Shown here: positions 1 to 5,953 of the stretch, piece by piece | Layout: each line of letters begins with the position of its first letter | Position numbering within the stretch: position 1 is the stretch's first letter | Assembly (NCBI GenBank): GCA_002386525.1 | Contig: DGIS01000027.1 | Span: 1-7,805, forward strand | DNA: 7,805 nt | Reading direction: 5' to 3' | Source: Sphingobacterium sp. UBA4616 | Lineage (GTDB): Bacteria; Bacteroidota; Bacteroidia; Sphingobacteriales; Sphingobacteriaceae | Translations under genes and position numbers: made by a program | The notes under the pieces: model-generated | Databases searched by the model: none | What the model was told of the DNA's origin: nothing | What the model saw: only the letters and a program-made list of their open reading frames with translations

Positions 1-40
1 AACCTATTTCAGTATAAGACAGAAGTATCAAGTTGACACC

Positions 41-106
41 TCTTTCGGCCTTTCTTCGGAGCTTCTTCGGTACTTGTTCGGTACTTGTTCGGAGATTGTT
101 CGGTCG
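41..106. repeat. Tandem array of 11-bp TTCGG repeats
   Basis: Five consecutive 11-bp units can be read directly: TTCTTCGGAGC (52-62), TTCTTCGGTAC (63-73), TTGTTCGGTAC (74-84), TTGTTCGGAGA (85-95) and TTGTTCGGTCG (96-106). A degenerate sixth unit, TCTTTCGGCCT, lies before them at 41-51. The core TTCGG is invariant, and units differ mainly at the third base and the last three bases. The array lies 3' of the RDD gene and is non-coding in that context. The 11-bp spacing is close to one helical turn, so all copies face roughly the same side of the DNA. I know no protein that binds it; it may be a family of dispersed intergenic repeats. Confidence 0.8.
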
Positions 107-122
107 CAACCGAACAATCTCC
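91..122. repeat. Perfect inverted repeat, 14-bp stem
   Basis: GGAGATTGTTCGGT (91-104) is followed by a 4-base loop CGCA (105-108) and by its exact reverse complement (109-122). The left arm is made of the last units of the 11-bp array, so the right arm is one inverted copy of the repeat. The stem is stable enough to act in RNA. It lies about 70 bp beyond the stop codon of the RDD gene, so it could block 3' exonucleases or help end that transcript. Neither strand shows a T-run after the stem, so it is not a textbook intrinsic terminator. Confidence 0.75.
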
Positions 123-193
123 ATTGTATATACGTATGATATACGTTGAAGAATCGGGTGAAGGGCGAAGTTGGTAAGCGGGAAGTTTTAAGG

Positions 194-925
194 TTATTTA
201 TCTTTAAACATCGTATAATGATCTTTCATCACCTGTAAGACAAAATCATTGGGAGTCATTACATCAGGGTGTTTAACGTCCATGACTTTTTCCAGACGTT
301 GAACTAAAGCCGTTAAAATTCCCACATCTCTTCTGTCAAAAGCTGTCTGATAAATCTCTTTAATCGAGTTGGCATCTTTGTCACTCAGTTTAATTACTTG
401 AGGAAATAGAATTGGGTGATTCTCTAATGTTTCCTCATAGATGGTGTCGCCCAATTTTAAGGCAGGTTTGAGACTAATAACTGACGTTTCTCCGGCAATA
501 TCTCCAATGCGTTGCCCATTTTTTGATAATACGATTGATGTAATGGCGACTCCACCCATTGTCATCCAAATATCTACGATAGATAAACTCCATCTGGACA
601 AGTACTGATAAAAATTAGCCCGTGAACCGTCGAGCTTAACAACTTTTATTTTCATTATTTTCTTGCCAACCGTTTGCCCACCAAAGGCCGTTTCGGTAAT
701 CAACGTATAAAAAAAAGCCGGTAAAGTCAGTGCCATCATGATCCCATAAAACAGATAGGGATCATTACTGGTGATATTTAAAGTGTCCAAGAGGAAGAAA
801 CAAAAGAAATAATAGCAGACTATAATGAAATAGTCTATTGCAAAGGCTATCATTCTTGAGCCAAGACTGGCAAGATTATATTCGATTTTTACATTTTGTG
901 CTGTATTTATCTCGAGCTTATTCAT
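194..925 (-). CDS. RDD family membrane protein
   Basis: This 243-residue protein has the features that define the RDD family: an Arg-Asp pair around the first helix (R24 in GSR, D31 in AIDY) and a second Asp (D118) in the third. Predicted helices are about 26-46, 58-76 and 113-134. Between them is the family motif GGQTVGKKIMKIKVV (82-96), and GQRIGDIAG follows at 137-145. A soluble tail of about 95 residues, probably cytoplasmic, extends past the usual domain. It is rich in charged residues and helical in character. RDD proteins are integral inner-membrane proteins; some have been linked to ion transport, but no general activity is established. The gene is divergent from the MoxR operon. Members of the family commonly lie beside SpoIIM-like and MoxR/DUF58 genes, so I infer a shared process. 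The ATG has no Shine-Dalgarno sequence, as is usual in this phylum. Family call firm, function unknown. Confidence 0.93.
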   Translation of the reverse strand: MNKLEINTAQNVKIEYNLASLGSRMIAFAIDYFIIVCYYFFCFFLLDTLNITSNDPYLFYGIMMALTLPAFFYTLITETAFGGQTVGKKIMKIKVVKLDGSRANFYQYLSRWSLSIVDIWMTMGGVAITSIVLSKNGQRIGDIAGETSVISLKPALKLGDTIYEETLENHPILFPQVIKLSDKDANSIKEIYQTAFDRRDVGILTALVQRLEKVMDVKHPDVMTPNDFVLQVMKDHYTMFKDK

Positions 926-984
926 CTGTAAAATGATTTGAATTTAGTGGCAATATAGAATATATAAGTCAATTTTGCAGTTAT

Positions 985-1019
985 TTGTGCTTTTCAATCA
1001 CGGATATTTCCTATATTTG
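985..1019 (+). promoter_or_regulatory. Candidate promoter of the MoxR operon
   Basis: TATATTTG at 1012-1019 matches the Bacteroidota -7 consensus TAnnTTTG exactly. A TTG at 985-987 could be the -33 element, though the 24-bp spacer is slightly longer than the usual 17-23. Transcription would begin near 1026, leaving a leader of about 16 bases before the ATG at 1042. This placement also argues against translation starting at the TTG at 985, which would lie upstream of the transcript. No promoter of similar quality was found for the divergent RDD gene. Confidence 0.45.
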
Positions 1020-1041
1020 GTTGAGCCAGTTAAAAAAATTA

Positions 1042-2004
1042 ATGAGAGAAGCATCATTTGTAGAACGAAATAAAGAAAAATGGACGTTAATTGAAAATAA
1101 TTTGTCAATTAATACAGCGGTTGATCCGGATGAGCTGGCTTCAAATTATATTGAGCTGACAAATGATCTGGCTTATGCGCAAACTTTCTATCCTGAGAGT
1201 AAAGTAAAGGCTTACTTAAATGAATTGGCGGTGAATGCGCATCAGAAAATCTATAAAGATCAAAAAGCTTCCAACAATAAGTTTAAATCTTTTTTTAATG
1301 AAGAGATACCACAAGCAATTTGGTGTATTCGTAGACCGCTTTTGTACTCCTTCTTAATTTTTGTTTTGGCTTCAATTATCGGTTTTTTGTCGTCTGTGTA
1401 CGATATTGATTTTGTTCGTCTTATTTTAGGCGACTTCTATGTGGATTCAACGATAGAAAGTATAAAAGCAGGCGATCCTGCTGCGGTATACGGAAAGGGA
1501 AGCAATTTTGGTTCAGCAATTTGGATTACGATAAATAATGTGCGTGTTGCTTTTATGGCTTTTGCTGCCGGACTATTTTTTAGTGTTGGGACGGGGTATG
1601 TCTTGTTTAGCAATGGTATTATGCTAGGTGCATTTCATCATATGTTTTTCCAATATGGCGTTATGGGGAAGGCTATGTCAGCGATCTGGATTCATGGTAC
1701 CATCGAGATCTCGGTAATTATTGTGGCCGGGGGATGCGGATTAGCACTCGGCAATAGCATCTTATTTCCAAAATCTTTTACCCGTTTAACTTCTTTTGTC
1801 CGTACGGCAAAGATTGCGATGAAAGTGTTGGTCAGCACAATTCCTTTTTTTATTATTGCCGGTACATTGGAAGGCTTTGTAACAAGATATTATAATGTTT
1901 CAATTTGGTTATGTGCATTAATTATCGTTTTATCTCTACTGGCAATCCTCTATTTTTACGTTATTAATCCATATCGACTAGCAAAACGATTTCAATGGAA
2001 ATAA
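1042..2004 (+). CDS. SpoIIM-like (DUF95) membrane protein
   Basis: This 320-residue protein belongs to the stage II sporulation protein M superfamily, whose members occur far beyond spore formers. An N-terminal cytoplasmic part of about 95 residues, mostly helical, precedes about six membrane segments (roughly 100-120, 169-186, 187-203, 222-237, 262-281 and 288-308). Family landmarks are NNVR (165-168) before the second helix, IHGTIE (217-222, with H218, G219 and E222) and GTLEG with E277 in the fifth helix. I start it at ATG 1042 (MREASFVERNKEKW). The in-frame TTG at 985 would add 19 atypical residues and lies upstream of the predicted transcript start. It is the first gene of the operon and overlaps the next by 10 bp. 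In Bacillus, SpoIIM works in a peptidoglycan-remodelling complex during engulfment. Here sporulation is not expected, and a scaffold or channel role for the MoxR partner genes is only an inference. Confidence 0.9.
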   Translation: MREASFVERNKEKWTLIENNLSINTAVDPDELASNYIELTNDLAYAQTFYPESKVKAYLNELAVNAHQKIYKDQKASNNKFKSFFNEEIPQAIWCIRRPLLYSFLIFVLASIIGFLSSVYDIDFVRLILGDFYVDSTIESIKAGDPAAVYGKGSNFGSAIWITINNVRVAFMAFAAGLFFSVGTGYVLFSNGIMLGAFHHMFFQYGVMGKAMSAIWIHGTIEISVIIVAGGCGLALGNSILFPKSFTRLTSFVRTAKIAMKVLVSTIPFFIIAGTLEGFVTRYYNVSIWLCALIIVLSLLAILYFYVINPYRLAKRFQWK

Positions 2005-2906
2005 ACTTTGAATTTCAAAAAGAACGGAAGGTAGGGGACTTTGTGCAAAGTTTTATAGATCTTTTTAAATTGATCTATAGGCATTTTGTATCTACTATTT
2101 TTGGTTTATCTGCTGTTCCGCTAGCCGGAATTGCCTTGGTTTATTATTTTCTGTCTACAAAAATCACATTCTCTGCTAATAGTGATTCTTTTGAGGACAT
2201 CGATGCTCTGACTTGGGCTGGTTTACTTATTGTGGCGCTGATTGCTTTGGGACTGTACGTTTACGGTATTTCTATCGAATATTTTGTACTGCTTAAGGAG
2301 CGCAAGAGTACTGCATTTTCGGGTGTGGAAGTGCTTAAGAATTTTAGATCAAACCTTGGGAAATACTTTATGTTTTTGATTGCCATGATTTTGGCATTGA
2401 TTGTCGTATTTATTCCATTGGCTATTGTTGCTGCGATTTGTGCATTTATCCCTTTTGTCGGAAGTTTTGCTATCGGAATATTGGCGTCCATGGTTGGTAT
2501 TTGGTTATTTTGCTCATTTTTATTTTATCGCGAAGGCTATTCGGATCTCGGAAGTTGTTTTACAGATGCCTATGTAATGCTAAGCAAAAAATTGATTCAG
2601 TATGGTATTGCTACCTATATCGTAAATTTTATTTTCCAAATGGCTGTCATGATGATTTCTATTGTACCATTGGTTATCATGGGGATACTGTCATTCAACT
2701 TCCTCGGAATAGATGTTGCTTTTTTTGACTCATCCTGGGGAAAACTGCTGATGACATTGGGAGGTTTATTTATCACATTATTTACGTTGTTTCTTTATAT
2801 GTCCGGAGTTTTGGCCAACGGTATTATTTATGAAACAGCGAAGGATCTCAAATTCGGAGAACGGATTTATGGTATGATTGAAGAGATAGGAGGAAAAAGT
2901 GAATAA
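1995..2906 (+). CDS. Unrecognised six-helix membrane protein
   Basis: I cannot assign this 303-residue protein to a named family. It has an N-terminal amphipathic, positively charged stretch (about 1-33), then six likely membrane segments near 34-54, 73-95, 124-150, 152-178, 203-232 and 250-272. It ends in a charged tail of about 25 residues (ERIYGMIEEIGGKSE at 289-303). The helices are rich in Ile, Val and Phe, and no catalytic motif stands out. Its start overlaps the end of the SpoIIM-like gene by 10 bp and its end overlaps the next gene by 8 bp, so translation is probably coupled. My recollection is that related Bacteroidota operons carry a similar protein in this place, which suggests a real component of the system. 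The coding assignment is secure; the function is unknown. Confidence 0.85.
   Translation: MEINFEFQKERKVGDFVQSFIDLFKLIYRHFVSTIFGLSAVPLAGIALVYYFLSTKITFSANSDSFEDIDALTWAGLLIVALIALGLYVYGISIEYFVLLKERKSTAFSGVEVLKNFRSNLGKYFMFLIAMILALIVVFIPLAIVAAICAFIPFVGSFAIGILASMVGIWLFCSFLFYREGYSDLGSCFTDAYVMLSKKLIQYGIATYIVNFIFQMAVMMISIVPLVIMGILSFNFLGIDVAFFDSSWGKLLMTLGGLFITLFTLFLYMSGVLANGIIYETAKDLKFGERIYGMIEEIGGKSE
2889..2901 (+). promoter_or_regulatory. Shine-Dalgarno site and GTG start
   Basis: GGAGG (2889-2893) lies 5 bases before GTG (2899-2901), inside the last codons of the upstream gene. This is the only strong Shine-Dalgarno-like match I saw at any start in the operon. It supports GTG 2899 as the start of the DUF4129-type gene, as does the signal-peptide-like sequence that follows. 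The bases also encode Gly-Gly in the upstream gene, so chance cannot be excluded. Confidence 0.6.
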
Positions 2907-3777
2907 ACTCTTGTCTTTTTTCTGCATTGCTGGTTTGTCAATGATGTATGCTTGTGATCCGAAACCGGAGAACGTAGATTCCGACAGCAATAGTGCCGAT
3001 TCGCTCCATGTGCAAATGGATTCTACCTTAGTGACAACCGATTCTGTCGCTATTGACTCGATAGCTTTAAAAGCACCAAATGGCCAACAGGAAAAAGATG
3101 AAATTGATCTGTGGGATCCAACATTATTTGACTCAATTCCAAAATATACCGAAGAGCGTTCGTTTAGAATGGACCCTTATCAGGATATCATCAAAAGGTA
3201 CGAGACGGACGATTTTGTTTATTCAGAAAATATTAAAGATCGGGTAAGTGCATTACAGCGGATTCTTGCCCGGCTCGCGGATTGGATTGGGAGCATCACC
3301 CCAGATAATCCTTATAAATTTCGGGAAGAATTTGGATATGTCTTTGCTTTTTTAGCTGTTATCGCACTAGCCTTTATCCTCTATAAAATACTTTACAACA
3401 AGAACCAATATTTTATCAAACATCGGGAGGAAGATACCGAACTGGACGTTTTAGCTTATGTAGAGCGAAATCTAATGAATAGCAACTTGGAGCCTCATAT
3501 ACAGGAAGCTATTAAAAATAAAAATTATGCTCTGGGAATTAGGTATTTACAGCTGCTCAATATTCAGAAGTTGGCTCATGCTGATCATATCAAGTGGAAG
3601 CAAAGTAAAACAAACGCTGAATTTGGGCAGGAAATAAGGGACGAGGAACTTCGTCGGGGGTTTTTGGAGTGCACACGAATATTTGATTATGTCTGGTTTG
3701 GTCAGTTTGAATTGACGGAAGCTAATTTTACCCAATATCAGCAATTGTTTACCCAATATCAAAATCAAATTAAATGA
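2899..3777 (+). CDS. DUF4129-type protein, probable lipoprotein
   Basis: This 292-residue protein starts at GTG, has an N-terminal hydrophobic signal (about 1-18) and has a cysteine at position 19 in MMYAC. That is a loose but plausible lipobox. A Ser/Asp/Thr-rich linker (22-60) leads to a likely extracytoplasmic region, followed by a membrane helix at 146-166. The C-terminal part resembles the DUF4129 domain: GIRYLQLLNIQKL (213-225), IKWKQSKTNAEF (231-242) and FDYVWFGQFEL (262-272). In other bacteria DUF4129 is often the C-terminal tail of membrane transglutaminase-like proteins encoded with MoxR and DUF58. Here no transglutaminase domain is seen. The topology would be N-terminus outside, DUF4129 domain inside, where it could meet the ATPase. 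The stop overlaps the next start as ATGA. The last 20 residues contain a duplicated heptad, FTQYQQL/FTQYQNQ. Confidence 0.82.
   Translation: MNKLLSFFCIAGLSMMYACDPKPENVDSDSNSADSLHVQMDSTLVTTDSVAIDSIALKAPNGQQEKDEIDLWDPTLFDSIPKYTEERSFRMDPYQDIIKRYETDDFVYSENIKDRVSALQRILARLADWIGSITPDNPYKFREEFGYVFAFLAVIALAFILYKILYNKNQYFIKHREEDTELDVLAYVERNLMNSNLEPHIQEAIKNKNYALGIRYLQLLNIQKLAHADHIKWKQSKTNAEFGQEIRDEELRRGFLECTRIFDYVWFGQFELTEANFTQYQQLFTQYQNQIK
3727..3768 (+). repeat. 21-bp in-frame tandem duplication
   Basis: TTTACCCAATATCA occurs at 3727-3740 and again at 3748-3761, a period of 21 bp or seven codons. The two copies encode FTQYQQL and FTQYQNQ at the end of the DUF4129-type protein. The first 14 bases are identical in both copies and the last 7 have diverged. 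This suggests a local slippage duplication that lengthened the C-terminus without changing frame. Confidence 0.7.
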
Positions 3778-4967
3778 AAGGATCGGTAAAATTTGGATTG
3801 ATATTATTCGCAGTTGTTTTGGTGCTCATTGCGCTTATCGACGCTACAAGTAAGAAACCAATTATCTGGGATCGGACATTTGATGCAAAAGACAAAAATC
3901 CCTTTGGAGCTTATGTGCTACGTCAAGAACTTGAGCATATCATCGATCAAAAGAATACAACGATTGAGCGGCCATTGTACGAGTATCTGGACAGCACAAA
4001 GAAAACGGACGCTAACCTGTTTTTTTATACCTCTTATTTTTCAATGGGTGAAGCTGCGGAAGATAAATTACTGGATTATGTGAATCGGGGAGGGAAGGCA
4101 ATGATTGTCGCTGAGGAAATTGATCGTTATTTTTTGGATTCCTTGGGGGTGGAAACGGATAGTTTCTATGGTTACAAAAAAGGGGTAAATATAAAAAAAC
4201 AAGTACGCGTTCGGCTAATGAATGATAATAATAAAATTCATTACGGTAAATCGGAGCTTGGTGAAGTGTTCAAAAAACTCCCTAAAAATGCAACTATTTT
4301 AGGTGCGATTACCTATAAAGAATTTGCACTACCTAACTTCGTGGCGATTCAATTTGGTAAAGGAACAATTTACCTGCATTTGACTCCGGATTTATTTGGA
4401 AACTATTACCTGCTGAATTCGGCGGCACAATATGCTTATGTTGCCAAATCATTATCTTATTTAGATGATAAGCCGCTCGCTTGGTATGATTTTAAAGCAA
4501 ACATGGACCAATATCGTACGCCTTTGCGTGTGTTGCTTCTGAATGATGGTCTTCGGCAAGCCTGGTATGTTTTGTTGGCGGGGCTGGTTCTTCTACTGGT
4601 GTTTAGAAGTAGGCGTGAACAGCGTGCAGTGGCGGTAGTGGCTCCGGAGCCGAACCTCTCAAAGGATTTTTGTGGAACGATTGCTACTTTATATTATGAA
4701 AATGGTGTACCCGGGAATATGGTTGCCAAAAAGATAGATTACTTTCTTCACGACCTTAGAAACCGTTTTCATTTAGATACCTTGGCGTTGCGTGAAAACG
4801 AATTCAGTGAAGAACTGGCTGAACGGTCTGGAGTCTCTCTGATGGAGACACAAGCTTTGATCAAGTTGATTGTACGCATGCAGGATGCTAAACAACATGA
4901 CTTGGTCGATCTTAAATTGATTAATGACACTATAGAAGAGTTTAAACATAAAGCAAAAATGATATGA
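3774..4967 (+). CDS. DUF4350-type membrane protein
   Basis: This 397-residue protein has an N-terminal membrane anchor (about 6-24), an extracytoplasmic domain (about 30-255), a second membrane helix (263-277) and a cytoplasmic tail of about 120 residues. The outer domain fits the DUF4350 pattern: a start around NPFGAYVLRQELEH (42-55), a strand at ANLFFYT (80-86), then LLDYVNRGGKAMIVAEE (99-115), as in glutamine-amidotransferase-like folds where a linear Rossmann-type core is kept without obvious catalytic residues. The tail, from NLSKDF (294-299), is helical and charged. Genes of this type typically lie between DUF4129 and MoxR genes, as here. It overlaps both neighbours by 4 bp (ATGA). I infer that the outer domain senses or binds something in the periplasm and that the tail contacts the ATPase or DUF58 protein. 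No enzymatic activity is supported. Confidence 0.85.
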   Translation: MKGSVKFGLILFAVVLVLIALIDATSKKPIIWDRTFDAKDKNPFGAYVLRQELEHIIDQKNTTIERPLYEYLDSTKKTDANLFFYTSYFSMGEAAEDKLLDYVNRGGKAMIVAEEIDRYFLDSLGVETDSFYGYKKGVNIKKQVRVRLMNDNNKIHYGKSELGEVFKKLPKNATILGAITYKEFALPNFVAIQFGKGTIYLHLTPDLFGNYYLLNSAAQYAYVAKSLSYLDDKPLAWYDFKANMDQYRTPLRVLLLNDGLRQAWYVLLAGLVLLLVFRSRREQRAVAVVAPEPNLSKDFCGTIATLYYENGVPGNMVAKKIDYFLHDLRNRFHLDTLALRENEFSEELAERSGVSLMETQALIKLIVRMQDAKQHDLVDLKLINDTIEEFKHKAKMI

Positions 4968-5953
4968 GTGACTTCGATAAATATATACCTTTTGAAAACC
5001 GAATAGATGTATCGGTTTTGTTCGATAAAATGGCTCAGGTGAAAGCAGAGGTCAAAAAAGTAATCGTTGGACAGGATCAATTGATCGATATGCTTCTGAT
5101 CTCCATTTTGGCTTCTGGGCATTCCCTGATTGAAGGATTGCCAGGGGTTGCAAAAACATTATCTGCAAAATTGATTGCCAAAACCATCGATAGCGAATTT
5201 AAACGTATTCAATTCACACCAGATCTAATGCCTTCGGATGTGACGGGGTCATCGATATTGGATCTGAAAAGCAATGAATTCGAGTTTCGCAAAGGCCCTA
5301 TTTTCGCAAACATCGTTTTGATCGATGAAATCAACCGTGCTCCGGCAAAAACGCAGGCTGCGCTTTTTGAAAGTATGGCCGAACAGCAGGCATCGGTTGA
5401 TGGAACTACTTATCGATTACCCGCTCCTTTTGTTGTTTTTGCGACGCAAAATCCAATCGAACATGAAGGAACTTACCGTCTGCCAGAAGCTCAATTAGAT
5501 CGCTTCCTGTTTAAAATTAATGTGAGCTATCCAGAGTTTGAACAGGAAATGGAAATATTAAAAGAACATCATGCCCAAAAGGAAGTCAATAAAGAAGATC
5601 AGGTTCAGGCAGTGGTTTCCGCAACAGAAATTTTAGCATTTCAAAAATTGATCAAGTCTATTTTTGTGCATGAGGAGCTGATAACATATATTGCTCAAGT
5701 TGTTATAAAAACACGAACTAATCCAAGTTTGACACTCGGAGCCTCACCTAGAGCTTCTATTGCTTTACTGGAATCAGCGAAAGCTTCAGCAGCGGTTAGC
5801 GGTAGAGATTTTGTTACTCCTGAGGATATTAGGAGGGTGGCATCGGCCGTATTAGGACATCGTGTTATGTTGACGCCAGAAAGAGAAATGGAAGGCTTTA
5901 CTACAGCCTATGTCATCGACCAAATCATTAATTCTGTTGAAATTCCAAGATAA
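4964..5953 (+). CDS. MoxR family AAA+ ATPase
   Basis: This 329-residue protein is a complete MoxR-type AAA+ ATPase, and all expected motifs are intact: Walker A EGLPGVAKT (57-65, K64), Walker B IVLIDEIN (117-124, D121 and E122), sensor 1 in ATQNP (160-164, N163), an arginine-finger candidate R180 in EAQLDRF, and sensor 2 GASPRAS (249-255, R253). The small helical lid domain fills the C-terminus, and the length is normal. MoxR proteins form rings, hydrolyse ATP and act as chaperones or remodellers of partner complexes, usually through a vWA-containing partner. No membrane segment or signal peptide is present, so it acts in the cytoplasm. It overlaps the DUF4350 gene by 4 bp and the DUF58 gene by 1 bp (TAATG), so equal production with its neighbours is likely. 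It is surely an active ATPase of this family, but the client is unknown. Confidence 0.97.
   Translation: MSDFDKYIPFENRIDVSVLFDKMAQVKAEVKKVIVGQDQLIDMLLISILASGHSLIEGLPGVAKTLSAKLIAKTIDSEFKRIQFTPDLMPSDVTGSSILDLKSNEFEFRKGPIFANIVLIDEINRAPAKTQAALFESMAEQQASVDGTTYRLPAPFVVFATQNPIEHEGTYRLPEAQLDRFLFKINVSYPEFEQEMEILKEHHAQKEVNKEDQVQAVVSATEILAFQKLIKSIFVHEELITYIAQVVIKTRTNPSLTLGASPRASIALLESAKASAAVSGRDFVTPEDIRRVASAVLGHRVMLTPEREMEGFTTAYVIDQIINSVEIPR
4995..5019 (+). other. Hairpin at the start of the MoxR gene
   Basis: AAAACCGA (4995-5002) and TCGGTTTT (5012-5019) are exact reverse complements around a 9-base loop, about 30 bases into the MoxR coding sequence. The stem is AT-rich and its 3' arm ends in T residues, so it could slow transcription or affect translation at the most 5' part of the gene. 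It may equally be chance in a coding region. I see no partner structure that would make it a classical attenuator. Confidence 0.3.

Noticed and set aside
1..40. Possible end of a gene at the left edge
   Set aside because: The stretch is too short to support a reading frame, and no codon pattern or promoter motif is convincing on either strand.
41..122. CRISPR array
   Set aside because: The units are 11 bp and directly adjacent with no spacers, and there are no cas genes.
125..147. Palindrome-like TATACGTATGATATACGT segment
   Set aside because: The only pairing is ACGTAT with ATACGT, 6 bp around a 3-base loop, weak and expected in AT-rich intergenic DNA.
985..1041. N-terminal extension of the SpoIIM-like protein from TTG 985
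   Set aside because: The codon is TTG, the 19 added residues do not look like the family, and an exact promoter -7 element lies between it and the ATG at 1042.
2438..2728. Open frame of 96 residues on the plus strand
   Set aside because: It is an out-of-frame reading inside the membrane protein gene; the high Cys, Tyr and Arg content is typical of shifted frames of hydrophobic genes.
4769..5122. Open frame of 117 residues on the minus strand
   Set aside because: It lies across the DUF4350/MoxR junction, both of which are strongly supported, and its translation has no family features.
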